A stretch of 64,000 nucleotides of DNA from CBDCFL01 sp965216135 (lineage in GTDB: Bacteria; Pseudomonadota; Alphaproteobacteria; Rhodobacterales; Rhodobacteraceae): the NCBI GenBank assembly GCA_965216135.1, contig CBDCFL010000018.1, positions 179,158-243,157 of the forward strand, read 5' to 3'. Under the pieces are notes generated by a model. That model did not search any database, was not told the origin of the DNA, and saw only the letters and a program-made list of their open reading frames with translations. The position numbers and the translations under genes were made by a program. The first letter of the stretch is position 1. Every line of letters starts with the position of its first letter. Below are positions 44,363 through 53,677 of the stretch, piece after piece.

Positions 44363-45198
44363 GGCTTGTTGACGTTTAGGGATTCCCAAATCGGCTGATG
44401 ACTGATTCAAGGTTGCAAACAGAGGAGAGCAGCCTTGATCCGCACAGTTCTGACCGACGCCCAATGGGCTGTCATCGCACCGCACTGCCTTGGCCGGGAA
44501 TGCGACCCCGGTCGCACCGGCCCTGACCCGCGCCGGTTTGTCGAGGCAGTTCTCTGGATCTCGCGGACCGGATGCCCCTGGCGCGACCTGCCGGAAGAGT
44601 TCGGGCGCTGGAACAGCGTGTTCAAGCGCTTCCGAAGGTGGGTGAGGGCCGACGCTTTCTATCGATGTTCAGGGTATTAGCCGAAGATGCAGACTTCGAA
44701 TACACGATGATCGACGGTAGTATCGTCAAAGTCCACCGACACGGTCAGGGCGCAAAAGGGGGACTCAAAGCCAAGCCATCGGACGCTCTCGCGGCGGGAT
44801 AACGACAAAGATCATGGCTCTGACGGACGCGCTCGGCAATCTGATCGACTTCCGCCTTCTGCCCGGTCAGGCGCATGACCTGCGGGGTACCGCCGCACTG
44901 ATCGAGGGCCTCACCTGCGACCAGTTTCTCGCCGACCGTGCCTTCGACGCGAACTGGCTGCGCGAAGCGCTGACCAGTGCCGGGATCGAGCCGGTAATCC
45001 CTCCAAAATCAAACCGCCGCTTCCCGGCGGAGTTCGACCGCCACACCTACAAATGGCGTCACCTGGTCGAAAACTTCTTCGGAAAGCTGAAGGAATACAG
45101 AGGGATCGCAATGCGTTCCTGCAAAACAGATGACAGCTTCAAAGCATTCATCTCGCTTGCTGCAATCGTCATTCAAACACGATGAACGTCAACACCCC
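44363..45198 (+). mobile_element. IS5-family (IS427-type) element E, copy 2
   Basis: 836 bp, flanked by CTAG (44359-44362 and 45199-45202). Precise removal of element plus one CTAG restores codons AAA-CTA-GCC-GAT of the host gene, so CTAG is the true target duplication. Confidence 0.92.
44435..45185 (+). pseudogene. IS5-family transposase of element E copy 2, with a 1-bp deletion
   Basis: The first frame starts at TTG 44435 (MIRTVLTDAQWAVIAPH). Compared with copy 1, one T is missing at about 44664 (tatcgatg here, tatcgtatg there), so it stops early at 44680. The remaining parts (MFRVLAEDADFEYTMIDGS..., then MALTDALGNLIDF... to 45185) are as in copy 1. This copy is probably unable to make a full transposase. 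Confidence 0.82.
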
Positions 45199-45250
45199 CT
45201 AGTTTGGCGACGTATGTTTTATCCATAGTTGGGCGTGGCCTGATGGCGGG

Positions 45251-45670
45251 TCAGTTGAATGCGATCACAGCGAATATCACCGCAAGCGTAATGCCGAAAC
45301 GCGCGCCCTGGGCCAAGCGATGCATCCGCGCCATATCCGGTGGCGTTCCGGCCTTTTGCGCACTGGCTGCCGCCCGCGTCATCATCGCCACGGTTACAAG
45401 AACGATCGTCGCGCCCACAAGCTTGATCCAGAACGCCCAGGCGGGGCCGGGAATGCCGGACATTGTCCAGATCATGCCAAGGCCGGAAAGCCAGAGAAGC
45501 GCGATCGAAATTGCGCCGGTCATCCCCAGGATGCGCATCGTATCCTGCACAATGTCGGGTGGCGGTGCCTTGGCGCGCATCAGGCGCGCCATCAGTATGC
45601 CGTTGCCGACCATCGCCGCAGCGCCGCCCATAAGAGCGCCCATATGAATAATTTTGAGAAAAATAAACAT
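45251..45670 (-). CDS. Four-helix membrane protein (CopD/DUF2269-like)
   Basis: 139 residues with four helices: MFIFLKIIHMGALMGGAAAM start, ISIALLWLSGLGMIW, WIKLVGATIVLVTVAMM, and ITLAVIFAVIAF at the end. His in the first helix and the layout recall CopD/DUF2269-type membrane proteins. Function unknown. Confidence 0.75.
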   Translation of the reverse strand: MFIFLKIIHMGALMGGAAAMVGNGILMARLMRAKAPPPDIVQDTMRILGMTGAISIALLWLSGLGMIWTMSGIPGPAWAFWIKLVGATIVLVTVAMMTRAAASAQKAGTPPDMARMHRLAQGARFGITLAVIFAVIAFN

Positions 45671-45722
45671 TGTCGCGCCCCTTTTGGGTCAGCTTAGCAT
45701 CAGGACCGGCAAGCGCAAATTC

Positions 45723-48254
45723 CTATTCGCGGGCGCGTAGCATCCGGGCCGGCCGGGCCGACATCGAGCGAAGGGCGAAAAGCGCCCCTGCCCCTGATGT
45801 CAGTACCACGCCCGCGAGCACAACCTGCAGGGCCGAAACCACCTCGAACCGGTAGCTCAGTTCCATCACGAAAGTCATGACCGCCCAGCCTGCAGCGCCA
45901 CCGGCGGCAATGGCCACGACACCTGCGGCAAGGCCCATGATCGCCGAGCGCAGCGAGAAATTGAGCAACACGCCGGCGCGCGTCGAACCGAGCGTTTTCA
46001 GAATTGCCGCCTCATAGGTGCGCGCGCGTTCGCCGGCCGCTGCCGCGCCGACCAGCACGACCCCGCCCGTGGCCAGCGCAACATAGGCACCGTAGGTGAT
46101 CGCGCTGGCGATGGCCTCAAGAACCGCAGCGGCACGGTTTATCGCATCGCGCACGCCAATGGCGGTAATGTTGGGGTAGGCCGTGGCCAGATCGCGCAGG
46201 ATCGCGCCCTCGGCGGATCGTGTCGCATAGACCGTCGCGATATGACTGTGCGGCGCGCTCTTTAGGGCGGCGGGGTTCATCGACAGGACAAAACCGATAC
46301 CGGCATCAGAGAAATCAACATTGCGCAGGCTGGTGATTGTGCCGGTGATCTCGCGGCCGAGCACGTTGATCGTTAGCTCATCGCCAAGGTCCAGGCCCAT
46401 TTCCTCAGCTTCGTGTGCCGAGAAGCTGATTTGCGGTTGGCCGGTATAGTTCTGCGGCCACCATTGGCCTGCGGTTAGTTCGGCATTGGCGGGCGGCGTT
46501 TCAGAATAGGTGATGCCGCGGTCACCAGAGATGACCCAATGCGGGCCAACCACCTGTTGCGCCGGCAAACCGTTGATGCGGGTGATGATACCGCGCAGCA
46601 TCGGCGCGGTTTCCACGCGCGAAACATCAGGGTCGGTGTCAAGGCGATCGATAAATCCGTCCAGCTGATCGGTTTGAATATCCACGAAGAAAAAGCTCGG
46701 CGCGACCTCCGGCAGTTCCTGGGTGATCGCAGTGCGCAGGTTGGTGTCGATCTGGCCGATTGCCGCGAGCACCGAGAGACCGAGGCCGAGCGAGATGACG
46801 ACGGTCGCGGTTTCACTGCCCGGACCGCCAACCGAGGACAGCGCGTGGCGCAACGCCGTCTGCCCGCGCAAAAGGCGCAGCCGCCCGATGGCGCGCGCCA
46901 GGTGCTTCAACAGCAGACCCGCAAGGCTGAGTGTGGCAAAAGCGACCGCGAGCCCCGCTGTCGCCCAAAGCGTCAGCCGCGCCTCGCCGGTGAAGAGCAC
47001 CGCCATCGTGATCAACACCACCAGCAGGGCGCAACTTAGCACCATAAACATCGCCCGCGGACGCCCGCTAAGCCCGAAGGCGGCATCGCGAAACAAGACC
47101 GCGGCGCGGATATTTTCGGTGCGCGACAACGGCCAGAGGGCAAACAGCGCCGCCGTCACCACGCCATAGGCGGCGGCCTGCAACAGCGGCTGGATATAAA
47201 TTGCGGATTGCGGCGCGACCGGCATCAGGCGGGTAAGCAGCGGGGTCAGCGCGTTGGGCAACAGTGCCCCAGCTACAAGGCCGAGCGCGATGCCAACCAG
47301 CGACAGCGCGCCGATCTGGATCATATAGACCGAAAAGATCGTCCGCCCCTCCGCGCCGATGGTTTTCAGCGTCGCGATGGTCGGGATCTTCTCGTCCAGA
47401 TAGGCGCGCACCGCCGCCGACACCCCGACCCCGCCGATGGTCAACCCGGCCAGGCTGACCAGGATCAGAAAGCTCGCCAGCCGGTCAACGAAGGCCTGGG
47501 TTCCCGGTGCGCCATTGCGGGCGTCACGCCAGCGTCCGCCCGCGCCCCTGATTTCGCGCACCGCCTGGTCTTTTAATCCGTCCAGATCGCTGCCAGGGGG
47601 CAGCGCCAGACGATAGGCGCTTTCAAAAAGCGTGCCCGCAGCCAGAAGACCCGAGCCGTCAAGCGCGGCTCTGCGCACGATTGTGCGCGGTCCAAGCGAA
47701 AAGCCACCGGTGCTGTCAGGCTCGAGCGTCAAAATGGCCGACAGCACGAATTCATTCGCACCCAGGCGAAAGGTGTCACCGACACGCATCCCCAACCGCT
47801 CGCTGAGCATGCGGTCCATTACCGCGCCGGGACGCGCACCGTCGCCGTTCAGCGCGTCCGCCAGCGCAATCGGAGGATCAAGACCCGCGGTTCCATAGAT
47901 CGGATAGGCGGCATCGACCGCCTTGATCTGCGTGAGGCCTCGTAGTGTATCGGCTCCGGTCTCAAAGACCGCCATCGAGCGGAAATCCACGATCTCGGAC
48001 AGGGTCGTGGAAATACTTTCCATCCAGGCGCGCTCGGCGGCGTCGGCGAACCGGTAGGTCAGTTGAATTTCGGCGTCGCCGCCCAAAAGGCGCGCGCCTT
48101 GCGCATCGAGGCCGGTCTGAATGCTCTCGCGCACGCTGCCGATCGCGGCAATCGCCGCGACGCCCATCGCCAGACAAGCCAGAAACACCCGAAAACCCCG
48201 GATACCGCCGCGCATTTCGCGCCGCGCGATGCGGGCGGCTGCGCCGAAGCTCAT
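45723..48254 (-). CDS. ABC-exporter permease, FtsX-like (YbbP/LolC-type)
   Basis: 843 residues from ATG 48254 (MSFGAAARIARREMRGG), overlapping the ATPase gene by 4 bp. Two FtsX-like modules with about ten helices in total and two large periplasmic MacB-PCD-type domains (about residues 45-240 and 500-680). Motifs IATLKTIGAEGRTIFSVYMIQIG and EAAILKTLGSTRAGVLLNFS are the coupling helices. With the ATPase and adjacent tesA, this is the YbbA-YbbP-TesA cluster; the substrate is unproven. Confidence 0.92.
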   Translation of the reverse strand: MSFGAAARIARREMRGGIRGFRVFLACLAMGVAAIAAIGSVRESIQTGLDAQGARLLGGDAEIQLTYRFADAAERAWMESISTTLSEIVDFRSMAVFETGADTLRGLTQIKAVDAAYPIYGTAGLDPPIALADALNGDGARPGAVMDRMLSERLGMRVGDTFRLGANEFVLSAILTLEPDSTGGFSLGPRTIVRRAALDGSGLLAAGTLFESAYRLALPPGSDLDGLKDQAVREIRGAGGRWRDARNGAPGTQAFVDRLASFLILVSLAGLTIGGVGVSAAVRAYLDEKIPTIATLKTIGAEGRTIFSVYMIQIGALSLVGIALGLVAGALLPNALTPLLTRLMPVAPQSAIYIQPLLQAAAYGVVTAALFALWPLSRTENIRAAVLFRDAAFGLSGRPRAMFMVLSCALLVVLITMAVLFTGEARLTLWATAGLAVAFATLSLAGLLLKHLARAIGRLRLLRGQTALRHALSSVGGPGSETATVVISLGLGLSVLAAIGQIDTNLRTAITQELPEVAPSFFFVDIQTDQLDGFIDRLDTDPDVSRVETAPMLRGIITRINGLPAQQVVGPHWVISGDRGITYSETPPANAELTAGQWWPQNYTGQPQISFSAHEAEEMGLDLGDELTINVLGREITGTITSLRNVDFSDAGIGFVLSMNPAALKSAPHSHIATVYATRSAEGAILRDLATAYPNITAIGVRDAINRAAAVLEAIASAITYGAYVALATGGVVLVGAAAAGERARTYEAAILKTLGSTRAGVLLNFSLRSAIMGLAAGVVAIAAGGAAGWAVMTFVMELSYRFEVVSALQVVLAGVVLTSGAGALFALRSMSARPARMLRARE

Positions 48255-48946
48255 TGCGCAGCCTCGGCGTCGGTTTGGGGCGCAATTGCCCCATCGCGCA
48301 GGCGGACAATACGGTCGCATTGCCCGGCCAGCCGGCGCGAATGGGTGACCAGCACCAGCGTCGATCCGTGACGGTCGCGCAGGCTCAAAAGCACATCCAT
48401 GATCACATTGCCGGTGGCGCTGTCGAGATTGCCGGTCGGCTCGTCGGCGAGCAATATGTCGGGACGCGGGGCGGCGGCGCGGGCCAGCGCCACGCGCTGC
48501 TGCTCACCGCCGGACATTTGCGACGGGTAATGCCCGGCCCGGTCGGCCAGGCCGACGGCGGCCAGTTCTTCACGCGCACGATCGAAAGCATCGCGCGCGC
48601 CGGCCAGTTCCAGCGGTGTCGCGACGTTTTCCAGCGCGGTCAATGTGGGGATCAGGTGAAAGCTCTGAAAGACCACACCCAAGTGACCGCGGCGAAACCG
48701 GGCCAGCGCATCCTCGCTCATACCGGTCAGTTCGTGGCCCAGAACCGACACCGATCCGCCGGTCGCAGTTTCCAGCCCGCCGATCAGCATCAGCAGCGAC
48801 GATTTGCCCGAACCGGAAGGCCCGATCAGCCCCACGGTTTCGCCCGCATCGACGCGCAGGTTCACCGAGTGCAGAATATCTACGATACCGGTATTGCCCA
48901 CCAGCGAAAGGCACGTATCTTTAAGCACTATCACCGGATCGGGCAT
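48251..48946 (-). CDS. ABC transporter ATP-binding protein (YbbA-like)
   Basis: 231 residues from ATG 48946 (MPDPVIVLKDTCLSL). Walker A GPSGSGKSS, Q-loop VFQSFHL, signature MSGGEQQR, Walker B ILLADEPTGNLD, switch His in VTHS. MacB/LolD-type. Its ATG overlaps, in opposite direction, the ATG of tesA (CATG), so the two promoters lie inside each other's genes. Confidence 0.93.
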   Translation of the reverse strand: MPDPVIVLKDTCLSLVGNTGIVDILHSVNLRVDAGETVGLIGPSGSGKSSLLMLIGGLETATGGSVSVLGHELTGMSEDALARFRRGHLGVVFQSFHLIPTLTALENVATPLELAGARDAFDRAREELAAVGLADRAGHYPSQMSGGEQQRVALARAAAPRPDILLADEPTGNLDSATGNVIMDVLLSLRDRHGSTLVLVTHSRRLAGQCDRIVRLRDGAIAPQTDAEAAQ

Positions 48947-49640
48947 GGAAGTCACTTTGGCAAATTTTGTTATTCGATATGGGGTAAGGGCGGTCGCGCG
49001 CAAGTTCTGGCAGCAATTCTTTGCCGCTTTGTTACTATGTCCGGCCTGGGCGATGGCCGAACCGGTCCAAATAGTCGCGCTTGGCGACAGTCTGGTGCAT
49101 GGCTACGGGCTGGACCAGGGCGACGGTTTTGTGCCGCAGATGCAGGCCTGGCTGGATGGCCGCGGGCTGGATGTGGTTCTGGTCAACGCTGGCGTGTCTG
49201 GTGACACAACTTCGGGCGGGCTGGCGCGGCTCGACTGGGCGCTGGACGGCGATGCGGTGGGGCTGATCGTGTCGCTGGGTGGCAATGACGTGCTGCGCGG
49301 GATCGAACCGGCGCTGGCGCGCGCCAACATTGCCGGGATTTTGCACGGCGCAGCTGAGCGTGGATTGGCGGTGCTGCTTGTGGGGATCAATGTGCCGCCC
49401 AATTACGGGGCAGACTATCAGCAGGAATTTTCGGCGATTTATCCTGAACTGGCTGCACAATTCGCCACGCTTTACTATGCTGATTTTCTGCTGGTGCTGA
49501 CCGAGCGCGATGACAGGTCGGCGACTTTGGCGCGCTATTTTCAATCCGACGGGTTGCATCCCAACCGCGACGGCGTGGCGCTGATTGTTGATGACATGGG
49601 GCCGGTTGTGGCCGAGCTGGCGCGCCTTGCGGCGGAGTGA
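48945..49640 (+). CDS. tesA: Arylesterase/thioesterase I, GDSL family
   Basis: GDSL hydrolase: GDSLVHGYG with catalytic Ser, the Gly in NAGVSGDTTSGG, Asn in LGGNDVLRG, and Asp-His in DGLHPN. Signal peptide around residues 20-38 (WQQFFAALLLCPAWAMA). The start is uncertain: ATG 48945 overlaps the divergent ATPase start, and TTG 48957 would leave a more usual signal peptide. Periplasmic esterase linked in many genomes to the neighbouring ABC pair. Confidence 0.92.
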   Translation: MEVTLANFVIRYGVRAVARKFWQQFFAALLLCPAWAMAEPVQIVALGDSLVHGYGLDQGDGFVPQMQAWLDGRGLDVVLVNAGVSGDTTSGGLARLDWALDGDAVGLIVSLGGNDVLRGIEPALARANIAGILHGAAERGLAVLLVGINVPPNYGADYQQEFSAIYPELAAQFATLYYADFLLVLTERDDRSATLARYFQSDGLHPNRDGVALIVDDMGPVVAELARLAAE

Positions 49641-49651
49641 GAAAGTCTGCC

Positions 49652-50023
49652 TCAGTCCAGAAATTCCCAGCTATCGGCACCGTCGAAATGGCGCAGCGGC
49701 ATGTCGCGGGTGGCGGCAGGATCGGCCAAGCGTATGTTGACTGCCAACTGCCCGTTGCCCGTGAGCGAAGCCCAATGCGTGGTGCAGCCACACCTCTTGC
49801 AGGAATGAAAAGCCAGTTCCTTGTCGCCCCAGATATAGGTAATGGTGCTGCCCTCGGGCGCGTTCACCTGGGCCGCGGCGGGCGGTGAATGCAGCCAGAT
49901 GGTGCCAAGCTTGCGGCAGATGGAGCAATTGCACGTCACCAGAAATCGGTCTTTCGGGTCGGCCTCAAACGTGACCGCGCCGCAGTGGCAGGCGCCTTTG
50001 ATCGGAAGATCAGGCATCGCCAT
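49652..50023 (-). CDS. GFA-domain protein
   Basis: 123 residues. Zinc ligands GACHCGAVTF, CNCSICRK and CKRCGCTTHW are those of the GFA family (glutathione-dependent formaldehyde-activating-like). General role in this family is uncertain; the small domain binds zinc. Confidence 0.88.
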   Translation of the reverse strand: MAMPDLPIKGACHCGAVTFEADPKDRFLVTCNCSICRKLGTIWLHSPPAAAQVNAPEGSTITYIWGDKELAFHSCKRCGCTTHWASLTGNGQLAVNIRLADPAATRDMPLRHFDGADSWEFLD

Positions 50024-50079
50024 CGCCGCGGGCTTGGTATGTCCAGGCTTTCATTGTTCCAAAAATACTCATGATAACC

Positions 50080-52566
50080 CTAACCATCCACCCGGATCAC
50101 CGCGTTGGTCGGATCATATGGGCTGTCCACCGTCACCTCAACATCCCAAAGCTGGTTCAGCATTTTCACCTTCAGCTTCTGCCCCGGCTTGGCGAAGTCC
50201 GGCGTGACGTAGCCCATGCCGATCTGCTTGCCAAAATGCACCGAATAGCCGCCCGAGGTCAGCCGGCCAACCTTGGTGTCGCCGTCATACAGCGCCTCGC
50301 GGCCCCAGGGGTCGGCGTCGTCTGGCCCGTCGATCAGCAGCGTTACACATTTGGCGCGGATGCCGGTTTCCAGCATCGCCGCTTTGCCGTGGTAATCCCT
50401 GTCGGGGTCCACGAACCGATCCAGCCCGGCCTCCAGAGGCGTGGCGTCGCGGCCCAGTTCGGTGCCGAAAGCGCGGTACGATTTTTCTAGCCGCAGCCAG
50501 TTCTGGGCGCGGGTGCCGACCAGTTTTAGCCCATGGTTTTCTCCGGCCCTCATCAACTGGTCCCACAGGTAGTTCTGCATCTCAATGGGGTGGTGCAATT
50601 CCCATCCCAACTCGCCCGTGTAGGCCACGCGGATGGCGTTGACGGGGCACATACCCAGCTCGATCTGGCGGGCCGACAACCACGGAAAGCGTTTGTTGGA
50701 CAGCGCGGTTTCCGGGTCAGCATCCTTGATGATCTCTTTCAGCAGGTCGCGCGATTTTGGCCCGGCGATGGCAAAAACACCCCACTGGTTGGTGACATCA
50801 TGAATGTCGATATGGCCGAATTCACCCGCCCTGTCCTCGGCGGCTTTCTTAAGGAAATCAGCGTCATAGGCTGTCCATGCCCCGGCGGAGACGAGATAAT
50901 ATTCGTCCGCTTTCAACCGCACGATTGTGTATTCGGTGCGCGTCGTACCTGCGCTGGTCAGTGCATATGTCAAATTGATCCGGCCGACGCGGGGCAGCTT
51001 GTTGCAGGTGAACCAGTCCAGAAACGCGGTTGCACCGGGGCCGCGGACCAGGTGTTTGGTGAAGGCGGTGGCGTCGATCAGGCCGACGCCCTCGCGGATC
51101 GACTTGGCCTCGTCGCGCGCATATTTCCACCAACCGCCACGCCGGAACGAGCGGCTGTCGAAATCGCTGAACCCTTGGGGAGCATAGTAATTCGGACGTT
51201 CCCAGCCATTGACGAAGCCAAACTGCGCGCCCGCGGCTGTCTGCCGGTCATAGGCCGGGGCCATGCGCAGGGGACGCGCCGCTTCGCGCTCTTCGTCCGG
51301 GCGGTGCAGGACGTAGACGTGATTGTAGCATTCCTCGTTCTTGCGCGCCCCGAACTCGGTCGTCATCCAGGTGCCGTATCGCTTGGGGTCAAGCGAGGCC
51401 ATGTCGATCTCGGCCTCGCCCTCGACCATCATCTGCGCCATGTAGTGACCAACGCCACCGGCCGCCGTGATGCCAAAACTGAAACCTTCCGCCAGCCACA
51501 TGTTGCGCAGGCCCGGTGCCGGGCCGACCAGCGGGTTGCCGTCGGGCGTGTAACAGATCGGGCCGTTGAAATCGTCCTTGAGCCCGCAGGCTTCACACGA
51601 CGGAACACGATGGATCATCGCCATATATTGTTCTTCGATCCGCTCCAGATCGAGCGGGAACAGATCGGCGCGGAATGAGTCCGGCACCCCGTATTCAAAC
51701 CGCGCCGGCGCGCCTTTTTCATAGACGCCCAGAACCCAGCCGCCGCGCTCCTCGCGCACATAAGATTGCGCATCGGCGTCGCGGATCACCGGGTGTTCGG
51801 GGTTGGTTTTGCGCCATTCGACCAACGCGGGGTCTTCGTCCATCACAATGAACTGGTGCTCGACCGGGATCGCCGGGATTTTGATGCCCAATAGGCGCGC
51901 GGTGCGCTGGGCGTGGTTGCCGGTGGCGGTCACAACGTGCTCTGCGGTGATCACGATCTGCTCGTCCGAGGCGACCAGATTGCCGCCTTTTTCGACCATC
52001 TTGGAGCAGGTTACACTCCATTCTGATCCCGTCCATTCATAGGCGTCGGCCTGCCATTTCCGCTCGATCACGCACCCGTTCTGGCGCGCGCCCTTGGCCA
52101 TGGCTTGCGTGACGTCAGCCGGGTTTATGTAACCATCGGTCGGGTGATAAATCGCGCCCTTCAAATCGTCGGTGCGGATCAGCGGCCAGCGGTCTTTGAT
52201 CTGGTCGGGCGTCAGGAATTCGTATGGGATGGCGACCGTTTCGGCGATGGTCGCATAGAGCATATATTCGTCCATTCGCTCCTGGGTCTGGGCCATCCGC
52301 AGATTGCCGACCACCGAAAACCCGGCGTTCAGGCCGGTCTCTGCCTCAAGCGATTTGTAGAAATTGACCGAGTAGTCATGCAGATGGCTGGTCGCGTAAC
52401 CCATGTTGAACAACGGCAAAAGACCGGCCGCGTGCCAGGTCGAGCCGGACGTCAGCTCGTCGCGCTCCAGCAGCATCGTGTCCCAACCGGCTTTGGCAAG
52501 ATGATAGGCGATCCCGGCACCGACGGCACCGCCGCCGACGACCAGCGCTTTGACATGGGTTTTCAT
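50080..52566 (-). CDS. Dimethylglycine dehydrogenase-like FAD/folate oxidoreductase
   Basis: 828 residues, two modules. The N-terminal DAO-type FAD domain starts VKALVVGGGAVGAGIAYHLA and has ERDELTSGSTWHAAGLLP, where the His likely carries the covalent flavin. The C-terminal GcvT module (about residues 430-820) has the folate site region GLIDATAFTKHLVRGP and ELGWELHHP. Demethylates dimethylglycine, sarcosine or a related amine with transfer of one carbon to tetrahydrofolate. Exact substrate unproven. Intact. Confidence 0.92.
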   Translation of the reverse strand: MKTHVKALVVGGGAVGAGIAYHLAKAGWDTMLLERDELTSGSTWHAAGLLPLFNMGYATSHLHDYSVNFYKSLEAETGLNAGFSVVGNLRMAQTQERMDEYMLYATIAETVAIPYEFLTPDQIKDRWPLIRTDDLKGAIYHPTDGYINPADVTQAMAKGARQNGCVIERKWQADAYEWTGSEWSVTCSKMVEKGGNLVASDEQIVITAEHVVTATGNHAQRTARLLGIKIPAIPVEHQFIVMDEDPALVEWRKTNPEHPVIRDADAQSYVREERGGWVLGVYEKGAPARFEYGVPDSFRADLFPLDLERIEEQYMAMIHRVPSCEACGLKDDFNGPICYTPDGNPLVGPAPGLRNMWLAEGFSFGITAAGGVGHYMAQMMVEGEAEIDMASLDPKRYGTWMTTEFGARKNEECYNHVYVLHRPDEEREAARPLRMAPAYDRQTAAGAQFGFVNGWERPNYYAPQGFSDFDSRSFRRGGWWKYARDEAKSIREGVGLIDATAFTKHLVRGPGATAFLDWFTCNKLPRVGRINLTYALTSAGTTRTEYTIVRLKADEYYLVSAGAWTAYDADFLKKAAEDRAGEFGHIDIHDVTNQWGVFAIAGPKSRDLLKEIIKDADPETALSNKRFPWLSARQIELGMCPVNAIRVAYTGELGWELHHPIEMQNYLWDQLMRAGENHGLKLVGTRAQNWLRLEKSYRAFGTELGRDATPLEAGLDRFVDPDRDYHGKAAMLETGIRAKCVTLLIDGPDDADPWGREALYDGDTKVGRLTSGGYSVHFGKQIGMGYVTPDFAKPGQKLKVKMLNQLWDVEVTVDSPYDPTNAVIRVDG

Positions 52567-52726
52567 ATGCGCGACTCCTCACGGCCCGGTGATTGGCGGC
52601 TAAATTGCCGAAAACAAGCGGCAGAGGAAAGGTGCAGACGACGCAATCAGGCAGAAAGCGACAAGGCATGTAGCGTAGCTAACGCCCCGCCCTGTTCGAC
52701 GCGGTTTCATTGTCGGTATGTTGCAA

Positions 52727-52861
52727 TTACGGATTGCGCACCACGATACGTTTATCTAGTCGCCCAATGGCGTGAATTTTTTCCATTAGTTCAGAACCAA
52801 CGGGCAAACCAAATTCTTTACTCGCTCCCGCTCCAACTATGATGACATCTCTTCGACCCAT
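52727..52861 (-). pseudogene. N-terminal stump of a SIR2-domain protein
   Basis: A 44-codon frame from ATG 52861 reads VIIVGAGASKEFGLPVGSEL near its start. The GAGASxxxGxPxG pattern is the nucleotide-binding loop of SIR2-like domains found in bacterial NAD-depleting antiphage proteins and related ones. It stops at TAA 52727 soon after, and I find no continuation of the domain nearby, so it is a truncated remnant or a decayed gene. Its upstream region has no clear promoter. Confidence 0.5.
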
Positions 52862-53017
52862 CTCGCCAATAATTCCCCGATGAATGGGATTGCGTTCTTT
52901 TGATAAGTATCAAACAGCGGGTAGCGTAGCCATAGCGAGCGAGAGTGGATCGCACGTGCTGCGCGCGCGTTTCCAACCCCTGTCCCCCTTCCCCCAACAA
53001 ATGCTACACCCGCCCCC

Positions 53018-53662
53018 GTGCGCCCGCTCATCCCTCTCCTCGCGGCGGCCCTCATCCTCGCCGCCTGCACCCGCCCTCTCGCGCCGGGGGAACGGGCGCT
53101 GGCCGGTGACGTCTTCGGCCCCAGCCTCAACACCGACACCATCCGTGTCGCCGCTGGCACCGGTTTCACCCCCCGCCCCCGCAAGCAACTCAACCCCGAC
53201 CGGGGCCGCCCCGCGCCCCGCCCCGGCATCTGCGACCGCGCCGCACCCCAGGCCCAGGACGGGCCGCCGCCTGCCTTCACGATCCTGCACGTCATTCATA
53301 TCGCTGAGGATTACTACGCCGACGACATCGCATCGGGCTGGGCGCAAACGGTTCATCTGCCGCAGGCGCTGATCCTGACGCACGAGTTGGCCCATGTCTG
53401 GCAATGGCAGAACCGCCGCCTGACCGGCTACAGCCCGCTCAGCGCCGCGCTCGAAAGTCTGACCAATTTTGATCCCTATTACTACCGCCCCGCGCCAGAT
53501 GCCGGTTTCCTCGATTACGGCTACGAGCAGCAGGCCACTCTTATCGAGGATTACCTATGCTATGCGCTGCTTGATCCCAGCTCGCCGCGCCGAAATGAAT
53601 TGCGCAAGGTCCTGGCACCGCACTTTCCCATATCCCGCCTCGACGAGGCTCTGTCGAGATAG
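53018..53662 (+). CDS. Lipoprotein with HExxH-like metal motif
   Basis: 214 residues from GTG 53018 (MRPLIPLLAAALILAACTRP). The lipobox is LAAC, so the protein is lipid-anchored. HELAHVWQWQNRRLTGY resembles a zincin-type HExxH helix. A proline-rich, low-complexity segment at about 48-85 separates the signal from the domain. I associate this protein with conserved hypotheticals of the group; peptidase activity is conjecture. Confidence 0.75.
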   Translation: MRPLIPLLAAALILAACTRPLAPGERALAGDVFGPSLNTDTIRVAAGTGFTPRPRKQLNPDRGRPAPRPGICDRAAPQAQDGPPPAFTILHVIHIAEDYYADDIASGWAQTVHLPQALILTHELAHVWQWQNRRLTGYSPLSAALESLTNFDPYYYRPAPDAGFLDYGYEQQATLIEDYLCYALLDPSSPRRNELRKVLAPHFPISRLDEALSR

Positions 53663-53677
53663 GGGCTCTCCGGGTGC

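Larger units (their letters stand above)
42784..45226 (-). pseudogene. Rieske-FMN glutamate-synthase-like fusion gene, disrupted by IS and a small deletion
   Basis: The gene starts at ATG 45226 (MDKTYVAK), is interrupted by element E copy 2, and resumes at 44362 with LADLKDRKPAYALVGEVDL, VVVRFDDEVS. At about 44298 the Rieske segment lacks roughly 17 bp (expected form SVLYGRCLHRGALLADG), so the first Cys-His pair is lost and the frame shifts; the second pair remains (CGVHYWDYRLDSG). The C-terminal part (42784-44331) is the FMN-binding GltB2-like domain: GAELAGTGICSGEGG, GGQGAKTGTGG, ILDGRGGGTGAAPI, CAMCACHTNNCPVGI-type Fe-S motif. Likely a redox enzyme of amino-acid metabolism; now inactive. 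Confidence 0.85.
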
